The notes beneath the pieces are model-generated. The model saw only the letters and a list, made by a program, of their open reading frames with translations. It was not told the DNA's origin and ran no database searches. From Druceiella hillmani (lineage: Eukaryota; Arthropoda; Insecta; Lepidoptera; Hepialidae), in the NCBI GenBank assembly GCA_039881145.1, contig JAYKKI010000066.1, positions 11,921,501-11,985,500 on the forward strand: a DNA stretch of 64,000 bases. Direction: 5' to 3'. The position numbers were made by a program, and so were the translations under genes. Below are positions 35,457 to 50,350 of this stretch, in pieces. Every line of letters begins with the position of its first letter. Position 1 is the first letter of the stretch.

Positions 35457-38400
35457 TAAATATACATTAAAAAATTACAACGATAAATAATCTAGTTAAA
35501 TAATTGAATTAGCGGACAAACTATGATGCACAAGGAAAGGGAGTCAAAGAATGAGCAAGTTTGTTGAAATTGTTTTTACTTTCATTGTTTTTAATTATAA
35601 TTCCAAGTAGTTTTATAAATACTAAATAACAAAGCAATTACATTGTTATAATAGTTCTGGGATATATTTTGTTTAGAAGAGAAATTTTTAAGCGATGCAA
35701 AGTAAAACACTTCATCCTGGAAAACCCGGAAATTATCCATTTTTTTAAATCTATTCTTGTTTGGATATTAATGTTTTTTTTTCATTTTGGGGTCCATTTC
35801 TCAGTCAGTTATAGTCAAATTTTTTGTGATGTGTGGTGTTAAATGACTAACTTAATATATCGAAAAAATACTTAGAAGTCTATATAAAATTATATAATGT
35901 GATCATCTAACCTCAAAGCAAATAATTGCAACTTAATATATTTATTTTATTTCTAGGTATTTAATTTTTTTAACTTACAGAAAAACGCACAAAAAAATAC
36001 AATAGTAAAAGTAAGATTCTTAAAGGAACTCTTGATACTTTCCTGTCTACGGTAAATCATCTATAGTATTAATATACATGCAAAACTAACAATCCTAAGT
36101 AAATAGAATATTGCCTCTGAAAACACGTAACTTACTAAATAAAATGTTGATAAGATTTCGCTACAATTGAAGAGTAACGTTAACTCAAAATTTTCATCAC
36201 TTTAATTGACGTCTGCTGAAACTTGTCTTTTGATATGCTTGCTTTTAAACCTTCAATATAAACTGGATTTTGTCACCGAAAACATATCCAAGGTTTCAAA
36301 AGTAATCTGAAGGAGTCACATTTCTATTTAAAAAGTTCTTCATTTTTTGCGTCCTTTCGTTATTCAGTGCTTTCCTGGAAATATTTTTGTTCCCCTTAGC
36401 AATCGTTGAGAGAATTAATTTATCCCGTATAGGAGGTAAAATATTTTTGAAAGACCGATTTTCTTGGTTACATAGTTATTGCTGATGCATAAAATGAATT
36501 GGATCTTAATGTAATAGCGCCACGCATTAACGGTTTGATAACAAAAGCGACACATAAGTTTGCATCTACTTTTCATATAGATGCTTCTTTTTTCTTATTT
36601 AACATTATACTTGATGACGTTTTGCTTTTGTCGTCGGAACGTTTCTGCAATAATAGCAGATTTTAAATGTTGGTCCCTTCCCATTTCATAACCAACGACC
36701 GAACTTTATAACATAGTCCTTGGTACAGACTAACGATGTTTTAATACCTCTTCCCTGGCATGCTACTTTTTCAATATTTGAATGAAATAATTGTAACCGT
36801 CGGAATCCAAAGACAACTGACGCTGAATTAATTTAGTTGTTTTTATTACATGGAATCATTTATTTACTAATTTACAATTACGTAAAATTACGCAAATATC
36901 GTCAATTATGTTAAATAAAAACAATATAAATTAATTTAAATAAAGTCGTTGTTAGCCTTCTGTTAAGTAATTAACTGATCCTGTTTAACACTATTTCCCT
37001 GATAATTCTATTTTGACACATTGATTAATGTACGAAGCAAATTATGTTGAACCAATTTTATAACATTTATTTTTATTAATATTTTCTTTATATAAATTGA
37101 ACAATTTATATTGTTCAGTAATCAAATGAAAATTATATTATCAATATGAAGATGAGTTCAAATATATTTTTGGACTACACTTTATCTAAAACTTTATTAG
37201 TATAATATTAAAATCGAAAAACTGTATAGGAAAAACAGTTAAGATATGAGATATAGCACTCGGGTCGCTTCAACGAAAAGAAATTTTAATTTCGGATTGG
37301 TTTCTTCGTCTCACTATCCGAATGCTTAATTAATTTTATTTACAATTTTGATGGATATACTGGATTATACAACATTTTGCGGATTACATCTGTTTTCAAA
37401 ATCTTTTCTAGATTTTAAGCAATAAATTTTAGACCTGCTGTGATGCTGAAATATTTCGTATTGCTGTATTTTCATGCAAATCCAGACCTAACTTATTATC
37501 GACCAATTTGGCTGTTGTTGTAGTCTTTTTGCCTTTACCAACTTTTTGTCCTTTTTCAACTATATGTCTCTGATAAGGCAAATAAAAACCGGTCTGATAA
37601 GGCGAAAAAAAAGTAGGTATGACTTACCTCAATTTTAAAAAGTTTTTTTACTGCATTGACAAAGCATGTTCTTCATAAAATTACTGGCGCTGCCGCCAGT
37701 ATGACACTACTACTCTTGATCTTGGAAGCACCTTGCCTGGTATGAAATGTTTGATGTCAGAATGTACAACTACTAAATTTAATATGATCCTATATTCGCT
37801 AATGTTTTTCTTAATAATAAATGGCATGCCATTAATGGTCCAAACTATATACTTTTCTCCAGCAGCACAAAATTGTTTCTGGAAATTAGTAATTGTCATT
37901 ATTTTCAGTTATTTCAGAGAGACATTAACTTGTTTGTATAATGGAAGCTAAAGCGTTAGTTTTATTTCAGTGTAAGTGTATAATGATAACTTATTCTCAT
38001 TTAGGAGCTTTGATCACATGTGGATGTGTACTATCAGGTTTTAGCCCGATAAGTGTTTCCCGTTTTCGGGACTTTAATTTAGTTATTCTGCTTTTCGTTT
38101 CATAATCACGTTAATATAAGATTACATTGAGAATGATTTGATTTCATTTAATTTTTGGAACAAAAATTAAGTTATTTTAAATAGAAAATTAATTTGTACA
38201 AAAATAACGTCAATCTCATTATTGAATATATTAATAATTATATTATTAACACAATATTCCTGGAAATTTAATAAATGTATTGAGACTTTATTTAACGCTC
38301 TCACTTGTAGTAAATTCGAAGTAAATTCAAACCTCCGTAAGGTAACGTATCATATGTTTATGATAACCCATAAAATAATGTACATATTTCACCTTTTTCA

Positions 38401-41400
38401 CTTTGACCATGGTCGAATATAACTCTCAGCAATTGAGAAGTAAACTGTATTATATACTGCACTTATTAAACATTTTAATCCGCTGCTTAGCAATATTAAG
38501 ACACTATTCCATTTACAAATTATATATATCAATATCCGATTGCTATTAAAAATAGCTCGCAAGCCAACTTCCGTAACGGACGCCCTATTTCACTTCGACA
38601 TATTGATTGGTTTCCAACTACAATCAAGATCGCAGAATGTTAAGGTGATTCATGACCTGCTTACTCATGCTATTTACGATTGTATTTATTGTATTATTTT
38701 TTTATTGTACGCATTTATTATTTGTTGTTCTACACGTTTTTACACGTATTTTTCGTGGTCCACACAGTTCATATTTAAGAAACAAAAAAGAAATAAAAAT
38801 ATTTAGGGTGACAGAGATTGAACGCGAGATAAGACAGTTAAATTAAATATGCATCCTTAGTTTTATTGTTGCATACTTAGTGAAAGCGGAGTGGCAGGTA
38901 CTGTGCCTAAGATGAACTAAATCTCCAGTTGATGAGATGGAGTAATCAAAGTATAATCATTGCGCTCTCTTATAAGCTCTACAATTATCAGCAAATTTTT
39001 GTTCCTACATGCTGCATCTGGAAATAAAATATATGTAGGACTTGCTCACTTATCAATTCTAATTATTTCAATAGTAGATATAAATAATATGAAATGTTAT
39101 TACAACAAAATTTTCATCTAAAAAAATTAATGTTTGTATTAATTTTTTTAATTCACTTCTCTTTCTGTGTAATCAAAAGGAACAAAGTTAATTTGGATTA
39201 AAAATTAATTAATTAAATTAATTGGTTACCAACATACTTTTAAAGTTTTAAAAATACTAAGATGTTAACACTTTCTAATACATTTTTTTATAATTATGAA
39301 ATACATATCAATATAAAAATTATTTTTGTATTAATAATGAGCATTAAATTAAAAGTAATATGCTGACAATTATACCTAATTGTCACAGTCATTTAGTGTT
39401 TGAATCTTCATTTTATGTATCTGTTCTGATTACTATAATCGTAAATACATTCACAAAGGCATCTCAAGCTCAGGTACTTAATTCCAAAATCGACTTATTT
39501 CGTGGCTCTGTTATATTTATATCCCTTTCTCTTTTTAAATAAAACTGTTCTTATTTAATTAACGGTATAATTCCTAATTAAATTTTTTTAAATTTAAAAT
39601 AAAATTATATTTTATTATGAGACTTGTTTCTCAATATTTTTTCCAGAAAGGAAAATAATTTGATAATTAAGAGATGTTCCGAAACATTTTATGTTTAATG
39701 TGATTTTCAATTAAATTTTTTCCAATTTCAAATTTGGTAAAACTGATAATAATAAACTGTTATTAAAAACTTTTATGCAACTGAACAAGCCAATCTTTGA
39801 CAGGGAATTATTTTCTTATTCATAATCATAATTTAGAAAAAATATTTTCAAAATAAATATAAAAGCTCTTAATTTAAAACATTCCAGCGAAAGAGTAAAT
39901 TAAAAGTCAAGCTGTACATTCCTTGATATAAACACATTTGAATTAAAAATATAATATTGAAAGAAAAACAACAATATCAAGCGATGTACTTAGCGGTATG
40001 CAACTCGTATATTTTACAGAAAATTTCTGTTTGTGTTTAACGACTATATTTTTCATTTCACTTAGTGGACAGTTATTTAACCAAGGTTTCAGGATCCCAA
40101 TGTACTTATTTAAATGTGAACTCTAGATAAAGCACACATAAATATTTTAAGATATTCCTTCGCTTACTCTTTTCTTTGTTAATTGCTTTCGTAAGGACAC
40201 ACATTGAAAAAGTTATTAGATATAATCATGTTAAAGGTGACAAACTAATTACCTTCTAAAATAAAAAATCTCCTCAGTAATTTTACAATTTCAGAATCGT
40301 AATTAGTCTGTAATTAGAACTTAGGAGCGATATAAAGACTTCGCATTAATTAGTGGTGTGAAATAACTTTAAGCTAGAATTATTTAAAACGTGAAGATGA
40401 AAAATTTGTTAACAATTTTTCCGAAAATTATTCTCTTTAAAATATGACACTTCCTTCTAATCTGGGTAAAATCATTTAAGATGAAATAAATCCCGACAAA
40501 ATTTCAATACTCGAGATTAATCCTACAAGATCGGCTTTTTGTAGAAAAACAGATTAATAGATAAGACTTTCATTTTTATTTTTATTTATTTTCACCTTAT
40601 TTTGTACTTACCTTGGTTTTGTACTTAAGACCATCTGTAATTTGTCGTAACACAAATTTTTAAATTTTCTAAAAATGAAAGAACAGCGTTAGCATATAGT
40701 AAGTGATCCATAAAAATTAGCGATGGAAGATATTTTGAGGTAAAATAGTGATGGCCGGGTAATAATTTATCCTCGCATATATTCACATGTTATATACTTA
40801 TTTCGGCTGGGTAAGGAATTCTTGCTAATGGAACCATTTCGCATGTGGATGGCATGAAAAGAGAGGGAAGAGAACCAAGTTGGAAATCACACCGAGTGGG
40901 TTTTCTAATAATATGTGGGTGAAGTAGCGAGTAGCAGCTAATCATTTCATAGTACTTTGCGGCTCGTGCATAAGATGTAAAAAGGGTCCCTTCAAGATTC
41001 AGAAAATCATACCGTTCATAAAATATACTCTTAAAATGTTAACCTCCGTTCTCCAACAATCTGAAAAAACTAATAGAATTTGAACCCAATAAATTATTTT
41101 TGCTTAAAAGCAGTAAATAACTTTTAAAATGTTTCGAAATATTATGGTTTTTCTCTCGGCTACTTAGAATATTTCTCTTATCAAATTTCGTTCACTATAC
41201 CCAACTGTATACTCATAACGAGCAAAAAACTTTTTCGTGAGTCATGACTTCTCATATTTACACTATTTTTTTTAATAATTGAAATGTGATATGTTCACGA
41301 TGAGCGAAAACGGATACGTAATTTTTAATTCATATCAAATATATTTATTCATCTATTATTCCGAATCGAATCATAGCGGTTTCATATTTCCAGTAAGTTA

Positions 41401-41771
41401 TATTCAAAAAATAATATAGGGATTACGTACATTTTGCTGTGATTAGTAAATTTAACATCGATTATAAGACGCGTAATCATACAAAAATATGGAAAATTAC
41501 GAAGAAAATAAAATCTGTTAATATATTTAAAAATTATATTACCACAAATATTCTACACAAAACCACATAAAAATATTTAAAGAAGATCGCTCTTAGAGAG
41601 AAAGATTTTAAGACCGTTTTGTGATCAACTGTACACACCAATGTTAATTATGTCAACAAATGAAATAGCTTATTAATTTTGTTCGACTTTTGTCCGCGGA
41701 AAAGCCAAAGGTAGCGATCAGAACGCTCGGTATTGATAATGATTGATATAAAAGCGTACGTAATAATACGT

Positions 41772-41774
<3 letters not shown>
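35457..41774. other. AT-rich DNA, no gene seen
   Basis: A small perfect hairpin, ACTGGCG-CTGC-CGCCAGT, lies at 37683-37700. Overlapping frames on both strands at 37681-37951, and those at 38222-38846 and 39360-39542, show no domain. A less AT-rich patch at 40740-40990 was inspected without recognition. Confidence 0.45.

Positions 41775-41860
<86 letters not shown>
41775..41860. repeat. (TA)n microsatellite
   Basis: About 85 bp of TA with one TGTATA interruption; it produces the IYIYIY tract of the minus-strand frame at 41653-41889, which is not a gene. Confidence 0.97.
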
Positions 41861-41862
<2 letters not shown>

Positions 41863-44535
41863 AAAAAAATATTGCTTCTTTGGACGCAATTCTAAGAGAT
41901 CACTTGCATGTTAATTTAAGCATTTTTATGTCCAATGCATGGTCCATGGTCCAATAGGTTATGATGTCAAATAAACCAACATCGACCCATTTTTATAGGT
42001 AAATTGCCATTAGAGCTTACGTCAGGTATATCTGACCCCTTCGTATTTTTCAACTGGAATACTTATGTAAATATGATATAAGCAATGAACACAACAAACA
42101 ATATTTTATTATGACATATTTTTATTATGGATACAAATACGTTTAGTAGGTTTAGTTGTTCGAAAACCCGATAGCTATTTTGAATGAAACGTGATGGGTG
42201 GTGTATAAATTATAAAATTGAGCTGAAGAGATTTATTGTTTAAAAATGTTACATTAAATTCATATTAATTTTGAAAATAAAAATATTTTCATTACCCACA
42301 CGAACATCGAATATAAACTTTCATTATTACAGCTAAAGTAATACTAATGTACAGAAATACATATAGAAATTGTAGTGGAAAGGAATTTTCGTTAAAATTT
42401 TGTATTGAAACGTCGAATTTATTTTGAAATTTAGCCATCTTTTAATTTATAATTTGTAGTTCATAGAATAATTAATAAAATTTAATGTTATTTACCAGTC
42501 TTGAAACTATACGAATGAAAACAGCTCTAACAACTTTCCCAGTATTCCCATATTACTTCATTTCTATAACCTGAATTGATACACAGCCCTCATAAAAATA
42601 TTTATTCATTTTAATATTGTTTACACACGACCTACATTTTTAGGTGAATTTTGCAGGAATGCATCTAATGTGAGGGTCTTGGTTTTTAATTTCTCTGTAG
42701 CTTCAACGAATATGATCTACACACACCAAATTCTAGGTCCTTTTAAAAGATTATATATATTATTTATAGCAAAACTTGAAGACACTGCAAATCACGAGTT
42801 TGTCGTGAAATTTTACACAAAGTTCGTACATTTTTTTTTTAATTTTCAAAATGGTTGCAGTTCAAATTAAAAAAAAATGCTCCAAAAATTCACTTTATAA
42901 CCAAAGTACGCTAATGAAATATTGTTAAAAGTAATTTGTAATGTGCTACATATTTTCTAAAAAAATGTTCCATTACTTGTTGAAACAAAGGAAAATGCTC
43001 CAAAATCTGTTTCAACGTATATCCCGCTATATCTTAATTATGCAAGTATCATATACTTCGATTGTGTGGTAATGACACAACATCATTTCAACGTCACATA
43101 ACGTCATATTGAAAATTATTTAATTGAGTAATGATATATTTGTTAAGATACATTATTGTGCTAATGAACACAAATTCCAATAATTTATTAAACAGTGTTT
43201 ATTTTTTCTCATATGGAATAAGTATTTACGCTAAATAATCTAGAAACATTGATAACATTGTGTAAAAAAATTAACTCCAAGTCAAGTTTTTTAGAATTTC
43301 TTATTGATTCACTTTTAATTGTAAATAATTTCTTAATTAGTTCCAAATTATTAATATAACTGCTTTAGATATAGGTAAAGATATATTTTTCACAAAAAAA
43401 TTGCGTTTATGATGAAAAAAATTTATCAACATAAAACTTTTCTTTCACATATTTCACCACATTGGACTCAAATTAATCCAATACTCAAATATTCCTTAGT
43501 TTGACGTTGAAATGAGAGTGAAGGTTTTTTTATTGAGATTAGTTATAAAAGTACATTAATTATATATTTTGTCCCTATGCCCTCGTATAAAAATTTGCAT
43601 ATATTCCAATACCAGTCTCTTTAAATATTTCTTACGAGGTCGTTCAGCAAGTAGCAACATTCTTCGAGTTTATAAAGCAAATATGCGTTGAAAGTTGTCT
43701 TTAAATTTTATATAAATATGCTCAGTCGTTTTAACATTAAGCAGGTAAACATGAAAAGTTAAACAGTTAATGATTTTAAAAGTTTTCATTAGGTTAAGCT
43801 TTGACCAAAGAATGCGGGAAGCTCTTAGTTTACTCTAATGAGATATTTAAGAATTGAACCGAAAGATAAAAAAAAATCTATCAAAATAATAAATACATTT
43901 TACACTTTCGCAAAATTAATGTTGTCAGCCTAATTCAAGTCACTGAAAACTTCTTCGACTATAAATATTACAACAGAAAAAGAATTCAAATTGTAATAAA
44001 GGTCCTATTAAATAAAAGCCTACATTTTTTAAAGTGTTTCGATTTGCGGATAAAAATATACCAGTAACAATAATTAACACCTAGTTTCCAAAAACTCGGC
44101 TATCAATAATATTCCCATTTTATGTTTCTATAAAACAGTTTTAAGTCATATTGATAAAGTAAAGGTATTTAAAATATATTTTTTATGTTTGATTTGGGTT
44201 AAATTTAATACCATTGTTACGAAAAAATATTACCTCTATAATTATTTGTTACTTGTTTTTTAATTATTAAATTCGAGTTTAACTCGCACTACAAACTTTT
44301 GCCTTCACACTTTGGCGCATATAAATATTTAGACGTACATGGTATTTATAATGCGTTATTCACGAAAATTAATATTAATTATCATACGTAAACTTTTAAA
44401 TATATTGCCTAGAATATCTCTCACGGAACTAACTACATGTAATAAGTTGGTCGACTATTACTTATATTAGTTGTGATTATTTTTCTTTTCATTTTGTTAT
44501 ATACATTTCTTTCTCAAAAATATCATCCAAAATTA
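41861..44535. other. AT-rich DNA, no gene seen
   Basis: No repeat family member or domain recognised; the frame at 42670-42870 is not supported. Confidence 0.5.
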
Positions 44536-44790
44536 TTGGTTCAGCTGATAGGGGTGGGAACACGCAACTGTAACAATAATTATCATCTTAAAGCTTGATA
44601 TTACTTTGTATCGACAATTTCTCATATATTCCAATCATTTCGGAAAACCTGTTTAATAATATCCAATACATGCTGCTAGTAAAGTATGTTGATAAAAAAA
44701 TCACACGTGAAGAAAAGAGCGTAAAATGTTTTTGAACGTTTTTATCATTACTTTGTTAGCTCTATAAATATGTATGTATATATGAAAATA
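44536..44790 (+). repeat. Dispersed repeat (possibly SINE-like), copy 1
   Basis: It aligns with 59000-59260: GGTTCAGCTGATAGGGGTGG against GGTTTAGTTGATAGGCGTGG, then an ATCTTAAAGCTTGATAT-like block, an A-rich block, and CTATAAATATGTAT near the end. Identity is moderate. No A- or B-box promoter was identified, so the SINE label is only a suggestion. Confidence 0.5.
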
Positions 44791-47700
44791 AAACGGCTGT
44801 GAGATGTGTATATGTATATCTAATTTGACCAAAAAAATTTATAATAATTCCCTTCCTGGAATCTTTGCTTTATTAACAATTAAACACGTAAACAAACACA
44901 TTATAAAAATCGGTTTGGTACGGTGACTGAAAAGCAGAATTATTTTACTTCATTGGAAGTTATACGTATTACTAGCGTAAACCTGTATCTTCTTCGACGT
45001 GTTAATAAACTTACGCATGCCTTTATATCATCAACTTGTTCAAATGCTCCATCCACCAAAATTTACGTAGTTACCGTACACTCAAAGATAATTTATTACA
45101 TTCACAACCACTGTATATATGTAATAAATTATAAACAATAAGAATATAGTGTAAAAGTAACTTTTATAGCTAAATATATTTACTTATTGTCAGTGAAATT
45201 TATTTACAAATTTTCATGGAAATCAGTTCGGACATTGAAGCATAAAAGATAGCCAAACACAGAAATAGAAGAATAAATGTACATATTTTATTATACTAAA
45301 AGAAATTGAACTCATTCTAATTACAGCAAATCATTCAAATATTTTCAAAGCAAGCGTTTTCTGGTAAATATTTTTTTATTACGCTCGTATTTCCCGCAAT
45401 GAACTCGAATCAATGGATTAAGTTTTTGTCTTTTCGAGATATCCGTTTCTAACTCCGAAATTTAGGGAAATCTCATATGTCTAAAAGAAAAGTTTTATTT
45501 TTAGAGATACGTGATTTCCGTAAGCCTCGAAGGGAATTTCTCAATTTATTGCTGCTAGATCCTACCGCTCGAGCAGCTTCCCTGCATTGAAGTAACATTT
45601 ACAACACATAGTATCAAACGAAAATTTAAATTCGCTCTAAAAATCCTGTGTGTGTCCATACTGGTATTGTTTAGAATATATGTACTTATTATACTTATTA
45701 TCTCTAAAATTAGGATTTTAACTTTTTCCTAAAATTATTTATTAACTTAGTATTAAAATAATATCAATCTGTAAATAATAGCGATCTAAGTAGAAGCGCA
45801 GTCTGTCACATTGATATTTGACCAACATTTAATTTGTCCAACCAAGTTATAATATTATTTGTCTAATATAAAAGGTATGCGCTCATTTGGAGTCCATCCA
45901 CAGACCGCAGATAACTGGGACTTCTATTGAATTTCTTTTACCGTACGGCCATATTCCTGTCGTGCCTATGCGGCGACATACCGTTGCGTTCGATCGTTTG
46001 TCAAATTGTGCATGCTACGGGGCGTATAGGTGAACTAACAATATTTAGTTATTATTAGACTGTATTACACTAACAACTTATTTTATTAAGACGTTACAAA
46101 AAAATTAACTACTTAACATAGATTTTTAATATATGTTTATTAAAATGGTGTCAACCGTTTGACAACCAACATCGAATTGAAGTGTAGCTTATAAATTTTG
46201 TTAGATTTATAAAAAAACATCTGTGATTAAAAAAAAATTATCTTACTAGCTAAAATCTCCTGAACTATCCTATCGGGGCGGCTACTTGGCTCGCCTTCTG
46301 TATGCTCAGTCCTTCGTATTATTGCTTTTATTGCACCTAAAGAACAGCAAAACTAGCAAAGACAATAATAACGTTAGACAGTTTTCACACTTTTTTATCA
46401 ATAAAATACCGAGAGAGTTTTACAATATATTGCAAGTATGTGTTGTGAATTTTAAATATTTTAGAGAATACAATTCATAACATTGCACTTTATTAAGAAA
46501 ATATTATTTTGGATGCTACTATAACTGAAAGCACTACTTGTATTCCATTATCTATTTTATTAATTACAGAGGCTGCATTGAATGGTATAATTTATAGAAA
46601 GTTATACAGCCTTTCCTTGTACCTTCCACTCTCCTATGAATAGTTTAACACTGTGATCAAATCTAGGCGATTTATATTTTAAATTGTACAACCTATACAT
46701 CGCCAAAAGTTCGCTTACGGCCCAATATTCTGTAAATTATGGGCCTTAAGAAAACTAATTATCTTGATTAATTTATATACGAGTGTACAAGTTCAGGTTA
46801 TAAGAAAAAGGAAATCCATTCCCCATTAATATTACATCTTTTTTAAATTGATTGTATTCTCTATTTTCTTTTTATCATTCCGTACGATATCCGAATGTAT
46901 ATAGAAACATTATAGACATTGTAATTTCAATTCGTCTTTGTCTCTGTTTTCAAATAATTACAAGTAATCTTAATAAATTATTTCACGATAAATATTTATC
47001 AGTTTATTATTTTTAATAATCCAATTATTAATTTGAAAATATTATGAAAAGTCATATGACCGTCGAAATTTTGAGTGAATTATCATTCCAAAATATTTTT
47101 TTTCGTAATGTTGCCTAACATGCTTCGATAATTTTAGATTTTATCCGTGTGCTTTGATTTTGTTTTATCATAAATGTGTATTAAAATACATTTCATATCT
47201 ACTTGTTCATGCAAACAACCGTTAATAAATTCGATAATTTTTATTTTATTTCAATTAGATTTAAGATCTAAACTTATGTTGATGCTAAACTTATAATTTG
47301 AAGAAAACTCTTCTATTGTTTTATCAGTTATTTTAATACTGAATACTTCTGTAACTACTATTATAAAGAACGATTATGCATTGACAAACACGCCGTGGAA
47401 AAATTAATGTAGCCGTTAAATAATGTTTCTCGAGATAAAATACTTGCTTAAAACTTTTATTCGAGATCTGTTATTTAATCTCCAACTTAAGAGAAATTAC
47501 AGTACGAGAACAAAATTGAGCGTCTTTATTTAAAATTATATATTATCAATAAATCTTTGGAAAATAATTCACTTGTTGATTGAAATTAGTTCATTTGTTT
47601 CCGAGGTCTGATTTTCTTCCTTGTTTATATGGTGCACTTCAACAAATAAAATACTAGGTTAATCTTGAGATCTATCGTTTGAGTTGAGATGACGTTGCAA

Positions 47701-49744
47701 CTATTTGGTAAAAGTACGAACTCCAACTATAAATTTTTGATACTTGGGTTTTTGGAAATTGTTACAGTTCACAAAATGATAAATGTATATTAAATGACAA
47801 AAATAAAAATATATTTGTCAAAAGGAAAATATTTGTATTGCGCATTTTTAAGGTGTTTTTGTGTCTTGTAATCCATGTACATCGTAATAAACTGTCTAGA
47901 TAATAGCTTTTTACTAGAAATTTACGGAACTAATTTTAGTTTTTCTTAATATATAGCGAAACAATTTGAGGAAACACTTATGAAATTACCTCGATGTGTG
48001 TCGGCATCGTATTACCTTTTGTGTTTTTTTATAGATAGTTTAATAATTTATATCTAAATTAAAATTGTAGTGTGGAAGTTAGAAGAAAATAATGACATTA
48101 CTTCTCATAAAAAAACACATTTCAATTATTTTAGCCATTTTCTGATTAACCTCTGAACTGATTTTGTTTGAGTTTCCATTCATGGATAGATCGATTGACA
48201 AAGAAAGTTTAAATGTGTAATTTATGAAAATTTTGTGAAAATTACCCGACCTTCGAAGATGAGTGTTGATGAATTCAGAAAAAAATACATTCCTTGAACA
48301 GATATCTTGGAGTGCCCTGTTAAATTATTCAAGATTTACAAAAACAATGTATGGCAATATTACTCTCGAAAGGTTGTACAATAAGTCCGTAGCGGCATGT
48401 GTACATTACTTAAAATCTATAATAATCATTTCCGCTTTATAGAAGTTTTATTTTTAAATCTTCTTGGCTAGTTTTACGCAACAAAATTATTGTAATCCTT
48501 ATGAAATAAAATTTCGTAATTATCTTTTCCAAAATATGTAAATGATTTTTTTTCCACTTGCCGTAATTTTCTAAGTAATAGGTTAAATGTGATAACGTTG
48601 TTTTTAACTATTCTAAATATATCCGTGCTTTCACGCCTTAATACAGGATGCGTGAAAAATCGCTGCTTGTCTCAATTGAAAAGTGTCGTTAGGGTATTTA
48701 TATATTGAATTTTGTTATCTAATTAATTATAAGCGGACGTTAGATATAACTTCGCACTTTTTATTCCTAGTAATAATTTTCAATTCCTGGAGAAAAAAGC
48801 TAATTAGAATTACAGCAAGTTAATATTGCCATTTAAATTAGTTACTCTTTATGTAGGCAAGATTTTTAAATTCTCCCGAATAATTTGCTGCAGCTGTACA
48901 AGAATTCCAGTAAAAGAAAACTTGAATAGATATTATAGATTTAATATGAAAATTCCCTGTATAATATATTTATTTGTTAACATAAGATACACCAAATTTA
49001 ATATCGATGTACGTTATAAATACATCAATGGATTAACATTAGACAGTGTGATTTTAACTCATCGTAATGCCTAATGAAATGCACGCAAAAATTAATAAAA
49101 TGAATGACTCTTTTGTATATTCCTGTAAAATTTGTGGTTAGGAATTATACATGTATATACAACATTTTGCTAACGAAATATTGGGAGAACATATTCACTG
49201 ATAACATTTTAATCAATTGAATTCTAAATTCAATCATTCTTCTAAAATATACTTATTGTCTAATTTCCTTATCTCAATATAATTTACGAAATAATCAAAA
49301 CATGAAAAGGGATTCAACAAAAAGGCAAGAAAAGATGTACATTTGAAGGTAATAACATACACTTGTGAATAATATTAACGTAACGACAATGTAACAAATG
49401 TAGGCACATGTACTTTGGATTAATGATCAGACTATAAGAAATTTCATTTCAAGAATATCGTTGACACTTGAAAACACATAAAATCAAGAAAATATTGTTC
49501 TTTGCTATAGATTACAAATACAGCCTAAATTTTGCGCCAAAGTTATAATTAACAAATGCAAACCGTATTACGCAAAATTGCATAAGTTTTTGTATCGAAG
49601 ACCGTAAAAAAATACGCATATTAACAATTGAACAATACCAAGTAATAAACAATAATCTAGACTCGTACATATAGTACTTGGAAACATATGTCACGTCGTT
49701 CAACTCGATATATTCTACCAAGTAACGAGAATTTACCTAAAAAA
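44791..49744. other. AT-rich DNA with one GC-richer patch
   Basis: 45885-46035 is less AT-rich (GCGCTCATTTGGAGTCCATC, CGTGCCTATGCGGCGACATA, CGTTGCGTTCGATCG) and ends in ATAGGTGAAC, a weak donor-like string. The frame at 46286-46480 begins with a hydrophobic run (FVLLLLLHL) but has no further support. The rest is featureless. Confidence 0.45.
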
Positions 49745-49990
49745 TCAGCAAAATTGCTGACTGCAAGCAAGCGTAAACGTTCGACTTATTCGCTCTCATC
49801 GACACGTGCCCAATGAATTCCGGCAACGACTTAGACCTTCTTTGGAAACGAGTTATCTGAGAGCCTATCGCTTATCACCGGTTAACCGGAGATGATGTGC
49901 TAGTGACAGCTGAGTCCGGTGGCCGATAATAATCGTCTCAACGCGTGCGTTTTAGTGTCCAAGTTCTACCGTTTGTTTTTATTTATGTTG
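49745..49990 (+). promoter_or_regulatory. CpG-rich island, possible promoter and first exon
   Basis: This patch is markedly rich in CpG and GC against very AT-rich flanks. It has a 16 bp inverted repeat TCAGCAAAATTGCTGA (about 49747), a CACGTG E-box (about 49803), a CCAAT-like GCCCAATG, and a perfect 12 bp palindrome CCGGTTAACCGG (49878-49889) made of two overlapping half-sites resembling Grainyhead motifs. It ends in TCAACGCGTGCGTTTTAGTG. The arrangement resembles an arthropod promoter, but no gene was recognised downstream, where a (TA)n tract and an LTR element follow. It could instead be an older repeat. Confidence 0.3.
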
Positions 49991-50021
49991 TATATATTCT
50001 AGTGACTGTTAGCAACTTCCG

Positions 50022-50022
<1 letters not shown>

Positions 50023-50051
<29 letters not shown>
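50023..50051. repeat. (TA)n microsatellite, short
   Basis: About 29 bp of TA, 130 bp before the 5' LTR. Confidence 0.95.
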
Positions 50052-50055
<4 letters not shown>

Positions 50056-50182
50056 GTATCTTATTTTGTATCTAGTGATTTGTGGGAAATATCCAACTTG
50101 TCCAACATTTTAGTCCATTCAAGTTGTTTGAATAATATTAATTTCATATTTTCAATTACAATATGAAATGTAATTATAATAT

Positions 50183-50350
50183 TGCAGTATATACATAAAA
50201 AATATATATGCGCGCCTACTGACGGGGGCGCTGTGGTGGTGGGGGGGGGGTCGCACCCCTTACAGCTCAGTCGTTGCCCGGTCGCCGAGCGAGTAGGAGT
50301 GAATGAACTTAATCTGTTGTTTTATTGGTGCCGAGTTGAAAAGTACAAGT
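50183..50350 (+). repeat. 5' LTR
   Basis: It begins TGCAGTATATACATAAAAAA and shares ATATATATGCGCGCCTACT, GAGCGAGTAGGAGTG-like, TGTTTTATTGGT and CCGAGTTGAA with the 3' LTR. A G-run (GGTGGGGGGGGGGTCGC) has expanded here. TGGCGATCC right after it is a plausible primer-binding site; the tRNA was not assigned. Confidence 0.9.

Noticed and set aside
36330..36840. Possible minus-strand transposase remnant
   Set aside because: Read in all frames; stops are frequent and no catalytic block (WTDE, QQDG, SPD) appears.
41653..41889. Minus-strand frame with an IYIYIY tract
   Set aside because: Created by the TA array at 41775-41860.
46286..46480. Frame starting with a signal-peptide-like hydrophobic run
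   Set aside because: The hydrophobic run is T-rich DNA; no cleavage context, splice sites or conserved residues follow.
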